From: Streptomyces misionensis
GTDB taxonomy: Bacteria > Actinomycetota > Actinomycetes > Streptomycetales > Streptomycetaceae
DNA: 64,000 bases
Assembly (NCBI RefSeq): GCF_900104815.1
Contig: NZ_FNTD01000004.1
Coordinates: 4,852,501-4,916,500 of the forward strand
Direction: 5' to 3'
Part shown: piece after piece, positions 42,815 to 51,578 of the stretch
Layout: every line of letters starts with the position of its first letter
Numbering within the stretch: the first letter of the stretch is position 1
The notes under the pieces: generated by a model
Told to the model about the DNA's origin: nothing
The model's input: only the letters and a program-made list of their open reading frames with translations
Database searches by the model: none
Position numbers and translations under genes: made by a program

Positions 42815-44128
42815 GTGCCAGCAAGTGCAACGAAGTCCCTGCGGGTCGCCGTCCTCGCGGACTCCGACACCCGCTGGAAGTGGGGCGCGCTCACCGCGCG
42901 ACGGCTCACTCCGGCGGATGCCGAGGTCCGGCTCGACGGCTACCTCCTGCGCGGCCGCGCCACCCCGACCGCCCGCCAGCTGAGCGAGGTGGGCGTCCGC
43001 GCCGACTCCCTCCGCGAGGTCACCGGCGTCGAGTTCCTGCACGCGATGGGCCGGGAGCCCTACGACGTGCTGGTGCTGGCGCTGGTCGGCGGCGGCGTCC
43101 AGGCGATGCTGCACGGCCTGCGCAACGTCTGGGGCACCGGCCGGCGGCCCGTCGTCGTCACCGGCTACGTCGGCGTCGTCTACGAGAAGCTCACCGACGG
43201 CCTGCTGCTGCGGCACGGCGCGGACCTGGTCCTCGCCAACTCCCGGCACGACGCGGACCGGTTCCGGGCCGTGTACGAAGGGGTCGGCGCGGACGCCTCC
43301 TCGGTCACCGAGGTCGCGCTGCCCTTCCTCGGCGGGGAGCCGTACACCGGCGAACACGACCCCTACACCGTGGTGTTCGCGGCCCAGCCGTCCGTCCCGG
43401 ACAACCGCCGCGACCGCACCTACCTGCTGGACCGGCTCATCGGGCACGCCCGCAGGCACCCCGAGCGGGAGGTGCTGCTCAAGCTGCGCTCCAAGCCCGG
43501 CGAACACACCACCCACATCGAGGAGCTGCCCTACCAGAAGCTGGTCCAGGGCAAGGACGTGCCCGCCAACTTCCGGCTGGTGTACGGGCACATGGGCGAG
43601 GTGCTGGACCGTACCGACCTGCTGGTCACGGTCAGCTCCACGGCCGCCCTGGAGGCCCTGCACCGGCGTGTGCCCACCGTCGTCCTGACCGACCTCGGGG
43701 TGCGCGAGGCGCTCGGCAACCACCACTTCACCGGCTCCGGCTGCCTCGCCTCCTGGGACCAGCTCGACGCCGGGCACCGCCCCGCCCCCGACGAGGAGTG
43801 GGTGGCCCGGCAGGGCGTCGCCGCCGGGGGCGCCTCGTACGAGTCCTGCTTCTCCACGGCCCGCGAGCGCATCGCCGGGCTGCTCGACCGCCCCGGCGGA
43901 CTGCCGCCCCTCACCCCCTACTACACCTCCGAGACCGCGCCCGGCTATCTGCCCGGCATCCTCGCCCGCCACCACCTCGGCCCCGACGGCGCCCCGCTGC
44001 CCGGCGCCCCCACCGCCGACAAGGCGCCCGGCCCCGTCCGCCAGATCGTGCGCCGGGCCGCGCGCGGCGCCTACCGGCACGGCGTCCAGCGCGTCGCCCC
44101 GGTGATCCGGCGGATGGGGGAGCTGTGA
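42815..44128 (+). CDS. Putative GT-B glycosyltransferase (DUF6716-like)
   Basis: A 437-residue cytosolic protein. It opens with a nucleotide-sugar-like Rossmann strand (LRVAVLADSDTRWKWG) and has LLKLRSKPGEHTTH and VTVSSTAALEALHRRVPTVVLTD, the second half of a GT-B fold where S/T and E contact donor phosphate. A basic C-terminal stretch (RQIVRRAARGAYRHGVQRV) suits membrane association. I recall it as DUF6716, named a putative glycosyltransferase in Streptomyces. GTG at 42815 follows a TAGCGT -10-like box closely, so the transcript may be leaderless. It begins the Kdn operon. Confidence 0.78.
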   Translation: MPASATKSLRVAVLADSDTRWKWGALTARRLTPADAEVRLDGYLLRGRATPTARQLSEVGVRADSLREVTGVEFLHAMGREPYDVLVLALVGGGVQAMLHGLRNVWGTGRRPVVVTGYVGVVYEKLTDGLLLRHGADLVLANSRHDADRFRAVYEGVGADASSVTEVALPFLGGEPYTGEHDPYTVVFAAQPSVPDNRRDRTYLLDRLIGHARRHPEREVLLKLRSKPGEHTTHIEELPYQKLVQGKDVPANFRLVYGHMGEVLDRTDLLVTVSSTAALEALHRRVPTVVLTDLGVREALGNHHFTGSGCLASWDQLDAGHRPAPDEEWVARQGVAAGGASYESCFSTARERIAGLLDRPGGLPPLTPYYTSETAPGYLPGILARHHLGPDGAPLPGAPTADKAPGPVRQIVRRAARGAYRHGVQRVAPVIRRMGEL

Positions 44129-44151
44129 CCTCTACCCAAGGAGTGGATCCC

Positions 44152-45414
44152 ATGTCCGACCCGCAAGCGGGCCAGGGCGCCTCGGTGCGCCGGGTGCTCG
44201 CGGTGATCCCCGCCCGCGGCGGCTCCAAGGGCGTGCCCGCGAAGAACCTCGCCCCGGTCGGCGGCGTCCCGCTGGTGGCCCGCGCGGTGCGCGAGTGCCG
44301 CGCCACCCGGCTGGTCACCGACGTCGTGGTCTCCACCGACGACCAGGCCATCGCCGCCGCCGCCCGCGCGGCCGGCGCCGAGGTGGTGCTCCGCCCGGCC
44401 GCCATCGCCGGGGACACCGCCACCTCCGAGGCCGCCGTCCTGCACGCCATGGACGCCCACGAGGCCCTGCACGGCGAGGTCGTCGACACGGTCCTGCTCG
44501 TGCAGTGCACCAGCCCCTTCCTCGTCCGCGAGGACATCGACGGCGTGGCCGGCGCGGTGGTCGAGGACGGCGCGGACACCGCGGTCACCGTGGCCCCCTT
44601 CCACGGCTTCGTCTGGCGGCACGACGAGACCGGCACCGGGGGCGGGGCCGGGGTCAACCACGACAAGTCGTACCGCCCCCGCCGCCAGGACCGCCCCCAG
44701 GACTTCCTGGAGACCGGCGCCGCCTACGCCATGGACGCGGCCGGTTTCCGCAAGCACCTGCACCGCTTCTTCGGCCGCACCGAACTCGTGCGCACCGACC
44801 CGGCGCGGGTGCTGGAGATCGACGACCCGCACGACCTGGCCCGGGCCCGCGCGCTGGCCCCTCTCTTCGACGCGGACCTCCCCCACTCCCGGCACCGCCC
44901 GAACGGGACCCCGCACGGCGCGCTGCCGACCGCCGACGACATCGACGCGGTCGTACTGGACTTCGACGGCACCCAGACCGACGACCGGGTGCTGATCGAC
45001 TCCGAAGGACGGGAGTTCGTCTCCGTGCACCGCGGCGACGGACTCGGCATCGCGGCCCTGCGCAGGAGCGGGCTGCGGATGCTGATCCTGTCCACGGAAC
45101 AGAACCCTGTGGTCGCCGCCCGCGCCCGGAAGCTGCGCCTTCCCGTGCTGCACGGCATCGACCGCAAGGACCTCGCGCTCAAGCAGTGGTGCGAGGAGCA
45201 GGGCATCGCGCCGGAGCGCGTGCTCTACGTCGGCAACGACGTCAACGACCTCCCGTGCTTCGCCCTCGTCGGCTGGCCCGTGGCGGTCGCGAGCGCTCAC
45301 GACGTCGTACGCGGCGCCGCACGCGCGGTCACCACCGTCCCCGGCGGTGACGGCGCGATCCGAGAGATCGCCAGCTGGATCCTCGGCCCCTCTCTCGATT
45401 CCCTCCCCAAGTAA
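44152..45414 (+). CDS. CMP-nonulosonate (Kdn/sialate) cytidylyltransferase fused to HAD phosphatase
   Basis: A 420-residue two-domain enzyme. Residues about 12-235 form a NeuA-type cytidylyltransferase (AVIPARGGSKGVPAKNLAPVGGVPLV, VVSTDDQAIAAAARAAGAEVVLRP, LVQCTSPFL). Residues about 262-415 form a HAD phosphatase of the KdsC/Kdn-9-P phosphatase type (VVLDFDGTQTDDR with nucleophile Asp, LILSTEQNPVVAARARKL, YVGNDVNDLPCF). Together they could dephosphorylate Kdn-9-phosphate and activate it as CMP-Kdn. ATG at 44152 follows AAGGAG eight bases upstream; GTG at 44125 overlapping the previous stop is an alternative. Confidence 0.9.
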   Translation: MSDPQAGQGASVRRVLAVIPARGGSKGVPAKNLAPVGGVPLVARAVRECRATRLVTDVVVSTDDQAIAAAARAAGAEVVLRPAAIAGDTATSEAAVLHAMDAHEALHGEVVDTVLLVQCTSPFLVREDIDGVAGAVVEDGADTAVTVAPFHGFVWRHDETGTGGGAGVNHDKSYRPRRQDRPQDFLETGAAYAMDAAGFRKHLHRFFGRTELVRTDPARVLEIDDPHDLARARALAPLFDADLPHSRHRPNGTPHGALPTADDIDAVVLDFDGTQTDDRVLIDSEGREFVSVHRGDGLGIAALRRSGLRMLILSTEQNPVVAARARKLRLPVLHGIDRKDLALKQWCEEQGIAPERVLYVGNDVNDLPCFALVGWPVAVASAHDVVRGAARAVTTVPGGDGAIREIASWILGPSLDSLPK

Positions 45415-45426
45415 GGACATCCCCTG

Positions 45427-46365
45427 ATGAGCACCAACTCCCGTCTGCGTTCGTTCGGTTCGCGCGAGGTCGGCCCCGGCCGTCCCGTCTACATCTGCGG
45501 CGAGATCGGCATCAACCACAACGGTGAGCTGGAGAACGCGTTCAAGCTGATCGACGTGGCCGCCGAGGCCGGCTGCGACGCCGTCAAGTTCCAGAAGCGC
45601 ACCCCGGAGATCTGCACCCCGCGCGACCAGTGGGACATCGAGCGCGACACCCCCTGGGGCCGGATGACCTACATCGACTACCGCCACCGCGTGGAGTTCG
45701 GCGAGGACGAGTACCGCCGGATCGACGCGTACTGCAAGGAGAAGGGCATCGACTGGTTCGCCTCCCCGTGGGACACCGAGGCCGTCGCCTTCCTGGAGAA
45801 GTTCGACCTCCCGGCCCACAAGGTGGCGAGCGCCTCCCTCACCGACGACGAGCTGCTGCGCACCCTGCGCGCCACGGGCCGTACGGTCATCCTCTCGACC
45901 GGCATGTCCACCCCGAAGCAGATCCGCCACGCGGTGGAGGTCCTCGGCTCGGACAACATCCTGATGTGCCACGCCACCTCGACCTACCCGGCGAAGGCCG
46001 AGGAGCTGAACCTCCGCGTGATCAACACGCTGGAGAAGGAGTTCCCGAACGTCCCGATCGGCTACTCCGGCCACGAGACCGGCCTGCAGACCACCCTGGC
46101 CGCCGTCGCCCTGGGCGCCACCTTCGTCGAGCGCCACATCACCCTCGACCGCGCCATGTGGGGCTCCGACCAGGCCGCCTCCGTCGAGCCGCAGGGCCTG
46201 ACCCGGCTCGTCCGCGACATCCGCACCATCGAGGCCTCCCTGGGCGACGGCGTCAAGAAGGTCTACGACTCCGAGCTCGGCCCGATGAAGAAGCTGCGCC
46301 GCGTCGCCGGTGTCGTCGCCGAGGCCGAGATCGCGGCGGCCGCCGGCGAGCCGGTCACGGTGTGA
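45427..46365 (+). CDS. NeuB-like nonulosonic acid synthase without SAF domain
   Basis: A 312-residue TIM-barrel synthase that condenses PEP with a hexose-type acceptor. It has the NeuB signatures YICGEIGINHNGELENAFKLID, CDAVKFQKRTPEIC, STGMSTPKQI, MCHATSTYPAKAEELNLRVI and GYSGHETG. Standard NeuB (about 345 residues) ends with an antifreeze-like SAF domain; here the protein stops soon after KLRRV, so it is missing. With no UDP-GlcNAc epimerase in the locus, the acceptor is more likely mannose 6-phosphate (giving Kdn-9-P) than ManNAc. AAGGACATCCCCTG precedes ATG, 12 bp after the cytidylyltransferase. Confidence 0.92.
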   Translation: MSTNSRLRSFGSREVGPGRPVYICGEIGINHNGELENAFKLIDVAAEAGCDAVKFQKRTPEICTPRDQWDIERDTPWGRMTYIDYRHRVEFGEDEYRRIDAYCKEKGIDWFASPWDTEAVAFLEKFDLPAHKVASASLTDDELLRTLRATGRTVILSTGMSTPKQIRHAVEVLGSDNILMCHATSTYPAKAEELNLRVINTLEKEFPNVPIGYSGHETGLQTTLAAVALGATFVERHITLDRAMWGSDQAASVEPQGLTRLVRDIRTIEASLGDGVKKVYDSELGPMKKLRRVAGVVAEAEIAAAAGEPVTV

Positions 46366-46397
46366 ATCCCCACTTACGACGGGACGGTCACCCCCCG

Positions 46398-47654
46398 ATG
46401 AGCCCCCGCGCCGGCCACCCCGGCCCCCCTTCCCGCACGCTCGCCTTCGTGGAGAGCCCGGTCCAGCTGCTGAACGTGCTGGAGTGGGCGCGTCCGCACG
46501 GCCTGCGGGGCAGGGAACCGGACGTGGTGCGGGGGACCGCTGCCGGGTCCGGTCCGGGACCGGTCACGGGCGCCGCGCCGGCGCCGGACCCGGGCCGGCC
46601 GGCGGGCACGGACCGCCCGCCCGCCCCGGAACCGCTGCCGTCCGTGCCCGCGCAGGTGCGGCGGACCGTGGCCGGGGGCCCGGCGCAGGCCGGCGCCGAC
46701 CTCACGGTCGTCGTGCTGTCCCCGACCGACCCCATGACCCGCGGCCAGCTGCGCCGCATGGCGGACCTGGCCCGCGACGAGGGGTACCGGGTGCGCTGGG
46801 AGGAGGCGCGCGGCGGAGCCACCGCGCCCTTCGCCACCATCGGCGGTCTCGCGGGACTGCTCCGCCGGGCCGACCGCGTCGTCATGGGCGACCCCTTCTC
46901 CCGCTACGTCCAGCTACTGCTGACCATCACCCGCGCGCGCGACCTGGTCGTGGTGGACGACGGCACCGCGACGATGGAGTTCGTCGCCCAGCTCGCCCGC
47001 GGTGAACGCCTGGTGCGCTGGCACCGCAAGGGCGGCCGTCCGGGCCCCCGCGACCTGCTGTTCGCCCCGGTCTCCTCCTCGGCCCGCCGCAGGCTGACCC
47101 CCGGCGGCCGCCGCCGGGTCGAGGTCTTCTCCTCGATGCCGGTGACCGAGGTCCCGGACGGCGTCACCGTCACCGCGAACGACTTCGCCTGGACCCGCGC
47201 CCGCTTCGGCCCGCCGCGCATCACCAAGGGCGCGGACATGGTGGGCACCTCCCTGGTGGAGACGGGTGTGGTGGACGGCGAGCGCTACCTCGACGCCGTC
47301 CGCACCCTGGCCAAGGCGCACGGCGCCACCCGCTACTTCGCCCACCGCCGCGAGAGCACGGAGAAGCTGCACCGGCTGGCCACGGAGACCGGACTGGAGA
47401 TCGTCCGTCCCGACCTGCCCCTCGAACTCATCGCCCGCCGCGGCCCGATCGGCCGGACGATCCTCAGCTTCCCCTCCACCGTGGTGCACACCCTCCCCCT
47501 GGCCCTCGTCGGCACCGGAGTCCGCGTCGCCGTCTGCGACATCGACCCGACCTGGCTCACCGACCACGCCTCCCCCCGGGCCCAGGGCTTCCTGTCGGGG
47601 GTGACGGGAACGGCCCGCGACGTGCACCGACTGGCGAGGGTGAGCCCCGCGTAA
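46398..47654 (+). CDS. GT52/sialyltransferase-like protein
   Basis: A 418-residue protein opening with LAFVESPVQLLNVLEWA, similar to the first strand of GT52-type sialyltransferases, then a Pro/Gly/Ala-rich insert of about 65 residues, a DDG acceptor-activating motif (VVVDDGTATMEF, about residue 195), YFAHRRES near 315 and SFPSTVVHTLPL near 355. These fit a bacterial sialyltransferase fold, although the HP motif is not exact. It follows neuB-like by 32 bp and is probably the last gene of the operon. It may transfer Kdn onto the wall polymer. Confidence 0.72.
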   Translation: MSPRAGHPGPPSRTLAFVESPVQLLNVLEWARPHGLRGREPDVVRGTAAGSGPGPVTGAAPAPDPGRPAGTDRPPAPEPLPSVPAQVRRTVAGGPAQAGADLTVVVLSPTDPMTRGQLRRMADLARDEGYRVRWEEARGGATAPFATIGGLAGLLRRADRVVMGDPFSRYVQLLLTITRARDLVVVDDGTATMEFVAQLARGERLVRWHRKGGRPGPRDLLFAPVSSSARRRLTPGGRRRVEVFSSMPVTEVPDGVTVTANDFAWTRARFGPPRITKGADMVGTSLVETGVVDGERYLDAVRTLAKAHGATRYFAHRRESTEKLHRLATETGLEIVRPDLPLELIARRGPIGRTILSFPSTVVHTLPLALVGTGVRVAVCDIDPTWLTDHASPRAQGFLSGVTGTARDVHRLARVSPA

Positions 47655-47676
47655 CCCCCTCGCCCGCGCACGCCCC

Positions 47677-47705
47677 AGGTAAGAGGTTGACTTGATTTCT
47701 TACCT
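47677..47705. promoter_or_regulatory. Inverted repeat upstream of the WXG-like cassette
   Basis: AGGTAAGA (47677-47684) and TCTTACCT (47698-47705), perfect 8-bp arms around 13 bases containing TTGACTTGA, a good -35-like sequence. The unusual AT content and position 69 bp before the GTG suggest an operator over the promoter; a weak terminator of the preceding operon is the alternative. Confidence 0.45.
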
Positions 47706-47773
47706 GCCTCACAGGGAGCATGGCGTCGCCGGCGCGGCCTGCCGGCAACGGGGACAACGGGGAGGCTGCAGGC

Positions 47774-48226
47774 GTGTCCTGGGACGAGTGGGAGCAACTG
47801 AAAGCGGACGCCGCGACCCGCGGCGGCACCGGAATGCGACTGAACCAGCTTGATCCAGGCGGCGGAGGCGGCGGCGCCGACGCCGGCCGTCTCAAGTCGG
47901 ACAAGAAGGTCTGGACGAAGGCCGGCGAGGACACCAAGGGCCTCCAGGACGGCCTCGGCAAGGCGCTGGGGAAGCTGGAGGAAGGCCAGTCGGGACTGGG
48001 GGACACGGCCGGTTGCCAGTCCGCCGCCGCGCAGAAGGAGTTGCACGACTCCTGGAAGAAGTACGTCGACGACGTGAACGGCCGCTGCGGCGAACTCGGC
48101 GGGCTGCTGGAGCGCGCGGGGCACGACCTGTCGATGACCGACGGCGACGTGAAGGCCGAACTGGACAAGCTGAAGACCAAGTACCAGGACACCGAGGCCG
48201 TCGGCGGCCAGGCGAAGGGCCGGTGA
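47774..48226 (+). CDS. WXG100/type VII-like small helical protein
   Basis: A 150-residue soluble, highly charged, helical protein without signal peptide. The N-terminus SWDEWEQLKADAATRGGTGMRLNQL is a pattern I associate with Streptomyces proteins encoded before DUF1023 or polymorphic-toxin genes. Two long helices with WTKAGEDTKGLQ and ELHDSWKKYVDDVNGRC suggest a helical hairpin like WXG100 proteins; a strict WxG is not present. GTG at 47774 is chosen because GGGGAGGCTGCAGGC precedes it; ATG at 47720 would add 18 low-complexity residues. It is followed after 7 bp by the hydrolase gene. Confidence 0.72.
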   Translation: MSWDEWEQLKADAATRGGTGMRLNQLDPGGGGGGADAGRLKSDKKVWTKAGEDTKGLQDGLGKALGKLEEGQSGLGDTAGCQSAAAQKELHDSWKKYVDDVNGRCGELGGLLERAGHDLSMTDGDVKAELDKLKTKYQDTEAVGGQAKGR

Positions 48227-48233
48227 CGGGGGC

Positions 48234-50078
48234 GTGGACCTGGCGACCCTGAAGGCCCTCAAGCCGTCCGAGTACCAGGAGGCCGCGGACGGCTACCAGG
48301 CGACCAGCGACACCGCGAGCGCGGCCAAGGACACCGTCGAGAACGGGATCAGCGCGGCGATACGCAACCGGCTCGAAGGCAAGGCGGCGGAGGCGGCCCT
48401 GCGCGAGCTGAAGGAACTCGGCAAGAACTTCCACTACGTGCAGACCGAGTGCGCGCTGGTCAGCACCGCGTTGAACGCGTTCGCCTTCGACATGGCCGCG
48501 GCCAAGCGGAAGCTGGAGGCGGCCCTGGCGGACGCCGAGGCGGCGGGCTGCAAGGTCGGCGCGGACGGCTCGGTCACCTTCCCCGCGGGCGGCAAGGAGG
48601 TCGACGGCAAGGTGCCGGAGGGCGGCACCGTGCGGGCGAGCACCAGCCCGACGGACCCGACGGCGTCCGCGCTGGAGCGCCAGGCCGTGAACATGCACCC
48701 GAACCCGAACTTCGGCAAGGCCGTGGAACTCGCCGACCGCATCGGCGACGCCCTGAAGGAAGCCACGGACGCGGACGCCAAGTGGGCCCCGAAACTGCGG
48801 GCGTTGAAGGCGGACGACGACCTGGTGGTGTCCAACCGGGACTGGTCGGACGTGAAGTCGGACCAGGACGGGGTGAGCGACGCGGGCAAGAAGTACCTGG
48901 ACTCGCTGCCGCAGCCGCCCGAGAAGGGCAGCCCGAAGGACAACGCGGCCTGGTGGAAGGGCCTCACTCCCGAGCAGCGTGCGGCATGGCTGTCCCTGCG
49001 CCCCGACAGCGTGGGCAAGCTCGACGGCCTGCCCTCGACGGTGCGCGACGAGGCCAACCGCGTGGTGCTGGACGAGACGCAGGCGCGCTACCGGATCGAA
49101 CTCGACGGCATGCCGAAGCCACCGGCCAACGAGTGGACGTACATCACCGCCTACGGCGGCTTCGGGGCGATGCCGTCCAAGGTGCACACCGACGAATGGA
49201 TGGACTGGTACCGCAAGTACGGCGAGCGCTACGACCACCTCACCAAATCGCTGAACGGCATGGAGGCCATCCAGAGCCGCTTCGACTCGACCGGCCTGGG
49301 CACCAAGGACCACCGCACGGGCCTGCCCCCGGCCTTCCTCCTCGGCTTCAGCGCGGACGGCAACGGCCGGGCGATCATCGCCAACGGCGACCCGGACACG
49401 GCCCGGCACCAGGCCGTCTACGTGCCGGGCACGACCTCCAACCTGAGCAACATCGGCGGCAACGTCGACCGGATGACCGCCACCTGGCGGGTGGCCACCG
49501 ACGAGGCCGACGGACAGCCCGTCTCGACCATCACCTGGCTCGGTTACGACGCCCCGCAGGACATCGTGAAGGACTCGCCGTTCCGGCACTACGCGGACGA
49601 CGGCGCCCCGGCCTTCAACCGGTTCCTCGACGGACTGGAGGCCGCGCACTCGGGCGACGACCCGCCGCACCGCACCGTGATCGGGCACTCGTACGGCACC
49701 ACCCTCGTCGGCTCGGCCGCCGACCACGGCACGCTGAACGCGGACGACGTGATCACCGCGGGCAGCCCCGGCGTGACGGTGCCGAAGGCGGAGCAGCTGG
49801 ACGTCCCGAAGGGCCATGTCTGGAACGAGGAGGCGGACGGCGACATCGTGCCGGACATCGGCCGCTTCGGCCACGGCGGTACCGACTGGGACGGACCCTG
49901 GACCGTGCCCAGCGACGAACGCTTCGGCGCCAACCAGATGACCACCGACACGAAGGGCCACAGTGGTTACTGGGACGAGGGCTCCGACAGTCTGCTCAAT
50001 CAGGCCCTGGTCGTCGCCGGACACGGGGAGGACGTGCAGCTGAAGGAACCCACGCCGACCTGGAAGTACACCCGTTAG
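48234..50078 (+). CDS. DUF1023-type alpha/beta hydrolase with helical N-terminal domain
   Basis: A 614-residue protein in three parts. Residues about 1-110 are helical and WXG-like (MDLATLKALKPSEYQEAADGYQATSDTASAAKD). A middle region of about 110-385 has little similarity I recognise. The C-terminal DUF1023 alpha/beta-hydrolase has GHSYG with nucleophile Ser486, a TAGSPGVTVPKAEQL strand and a late GHSGYWDEGS His. No signal peptide is seen; secretion by the ESX-like system together with the preceding gene is plausible. It may be an esterase or lipase. The GTG start has GACGGGGGC just upstream. Confidence 0.85.
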   Translation: MDLATLKALKPSEYQEAADGYQATSDTASAAKDTVENGISAAIRNRLEGKAAEAALRELKELGKNFHYVQTECALVSTALNAFAFDMAAAKRKLEAALADAEAAGCKVGADGSVTFPAGGKEVDGKVPEGGTVRASTSPTDPTASALERQAVNMHPNPNFGKAVELADRIGDALKEATDADAKWAPKLRALKADDDLVVSNRDWSDVKSDQDGVSDAGKKYLDSLPQPPEKGSPKDNAAWWKGLTPEQRAAWLSLRPDSVGKLDGLPSTVRDEANRVVLDETQARYRIELDGMPKPPANEWTYITAYGGFGAMPSKVHTDEWMDWYRKYGERYDHLTKSLNGMEAIQSRFDSTGLGTKDHRTGLPPAFLLGFSADGNGRAIIANGDPDTARHQAVYVPGTTSNLSNIGGNVDRMTATWRVATDEADGQPVSTITWLGYDAPQDIVKDSPFRHYADDGAPAFNRFLDGLEAAHSGDDPPHRTVIGHSYGTTLVGSAADHGTLNADDVITAGSPGVTVPKAEQLDVPKGHVWNEEADGDIVPDIGRFGHGGTDWDGPWTVPSDERFGANQMTTDTKGHSGYWDEGSDSLLNQALVVAGHGEDVQLKEPTPTWKYTR

Positions 50079-50099
50079 GAAGAGCGAGGCCCGCCGATC

Positions 50100-50633
50100 T
50101 TGAAGAACCGCACGAGCGCCGCCGCGCTCCTCGCGTCCACCGTCCTCATCACCCTCACTGGATGCAGCATGACCTCAAGCACGGAACCCGACGACGTTCC
50201 GTCCGCCGGCACCAGCACGTCACGGGACGCCGCCGACAGGACGGAGAGCGTGTCCAGCCGGCTCTACGACCTGATCGGCGTCAAGGGAAAGGCCTCCGAC
50301 AGCGGCCCCGGCGTCCAGGAGTGCTCGGGCAAGGACCGGGACACGTACTTCCGGATCTTCCACAAGTGGAGCTTCTATCCCGCGTCGGCGAGCGATCTCG
50401 ACGCCGCGATGCAGCACCTCAAGGACGGGATGCCGGAGCACGGCTGGAAGATCGTCGAGTACGGCCCCGACACCAGCCGGAACAAGAACCTCACCCTGGT
50501 GGCGGACAACGACGAGCAGAAGGCCGGCGTCCACATCACCCAGATGAAGAAGAGGAACCCGCCCAAGCTGAGCCTGATGGTCGTCTCCGGCTGCTACCGG
50601 GTTCCCGAGGGGCAGAAGGTGGAGCACTTCTAG
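50100..50633 (+). CDS. Small lipoprotein of the WXG/hydrolase cassette
   Basis: A 177-residue lipoprotein with a lipobox (LITLTGC) giving Cys22, followed by a Ser/Thr/Asp linker and a compact domain (SRLYDLIGVKGKASDSGPGVQEC, then FRIFHKWSFYP, GWKIVEYGP, KAGVHITQMK) with two cysteines. The start is TTG at 50100; GAGG lies about 12 bases upstream, so the start is only fairly secure. It follows the hydrolase by 21 bp and is likely co-transcribed; a membrane-attached inhibitor or immunity-type partner is possible but not shown. Confidence 0.8.
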   Translation: MKNRTSAAALLASTVLITLTGCSMTSSTEPDDVPSAGTSTSRDAADRTESVSSRLYDLIGVKGKASDSGPGVQECSGKDRDTYFRIFHKWSFYPASASDLDAAMQHLKDGMPEHGWKIVEYGPDTSRNKNLTLVADNDEQKAGVHITQMKKRNPPKLSLMVVSGCYRVPEGQKVEHF

Positions 50634-50636
50634 GGG

Positions 50637-51542
50637 TCAGCGGATGTGCTGCGTGAGGAAGAGCGCGGCGCGGTCCAGGGCCTGGTCGGCCTCGTCCAGG
50701 GAGCCGGAGTAGGCCTGGAAGACGTGCGGGACGTCCGCGGTGACGTCGAGTACGACGTCCACGCCGGCCGCCCGCGCGCGCTCGGCCATCCGGGTGGAGT
50801 CGTCCAGCAGGAGTTCGTCCGTGCCCACCTGGAGCAGCATCGGCGGAAGGCCCGCCGGGTCGGCGTGGACGGCCGGGCTGAGCAGGGGGTGGCGCGGGTC
50901 CTGCCCCGCGAGGTAGAGCGCCCCGCTGCGCTCCAGGCCCTCGCGGGTGAAGAAGGGGTCGGTCCCGGCCTTGGAGTCGACGCTCTCCCCGGTCCGGGTG
51001 GCGTCGAGGCCCGCCGAGAACGCCACGATCGCCGCGGGCAGCGGCAGCCCCGCGTCCCGCGCGGCGAGGCACGTGGTCACGGTCAGGCCGCCCCCGGCCG
51101 AGTCCCCGGCGAACACGATCCGCTCCGGGTCCTCGCCGCCGTCCAGCAGCGCCCGGTAGGCGGCCAGGCAGTCCTCGACCGCGGCCGGGAAGGGGTGCTC
51201 CGGGGCGAGGCGGTAGTCGAGGGACAGCGCCCTGATCCCGGTCCTGACCACGAGGTTCGCGGTCAGGCAGAGGGCGGTCTCGGGCGAGCCGAGGAGGAAC
51301 GAACCGCCGTGGAAGTAGAGGATCGTCCCGGGGTGCGGCGCGGGGGCCGGGCCGGCGGGCTCGACCAGGAGGGCCGGGCGGGGACCCAGCTCGGTTGTCT
51401 TCGTGTGGATTCCGTCCGGTATGCGCATCTGTGCCATCAGTGCCCGGAACCCGGCCCGGAGTTCCTCGATGGACCGGGGGCCCTCGGGCTGGGGTGCGTG
51501 ACGCAGTTCCGCGCGCAGCGCCGCTCGCTGTTCCTTGCTCAT
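50637..51542 (-). CDS. HSL-family alpha/beta hydrolase/esterase
   Basis: A 301-residue hormone-sensitive-lipase-type esterase. It has HGGSFLLGSPE (oxyanion-hole HGG), the nucleophile elbow FAGDSAGGGLT, GLDATRTGESVDSKAGTDPFF with a catalytic Asp candidate, and a terminal DVPHVFQAYSGS with catalytic His. It probably hydrolyses short acyl or acetyl esters. Divergent from a MarR regulator through a 44-bp gap that includes a strong palindrome, so it is a likely MarR target. It converges with the lipoprotein gene with a 3-bp gap. Confidence 0.9.
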   Translation of the reverse strand: MSKEQRAALRAELRHAPQPEGPRSIEELRAGFRALMAQMRIPDGIHTKTTELGPRPALLVEPAGPAPAPHPGTILYFHGGSFLLGSPETALCLTANLVVRTGIRALSLDYRLAPEHPFPAAVEDCLAAYRALLDGGEDPERIVFAGDSAGGGLTVTTCLAARDAGLPLPAAIVAFSAGLDATRTGESVDSKAGTDPFFTREGLERSGALYLAGQDPRHPLLSPAVHADPAGLPPMLLQVGTDELLLDDSTRMAERARAAGVDVVLDVTADVPHVFQAYSGSLDEADQALDRAALFLTQHIR

Positions 51543-51578
51543 GACTGCAGCTCCGATCGTCGATAGCTGCCGCTACAC

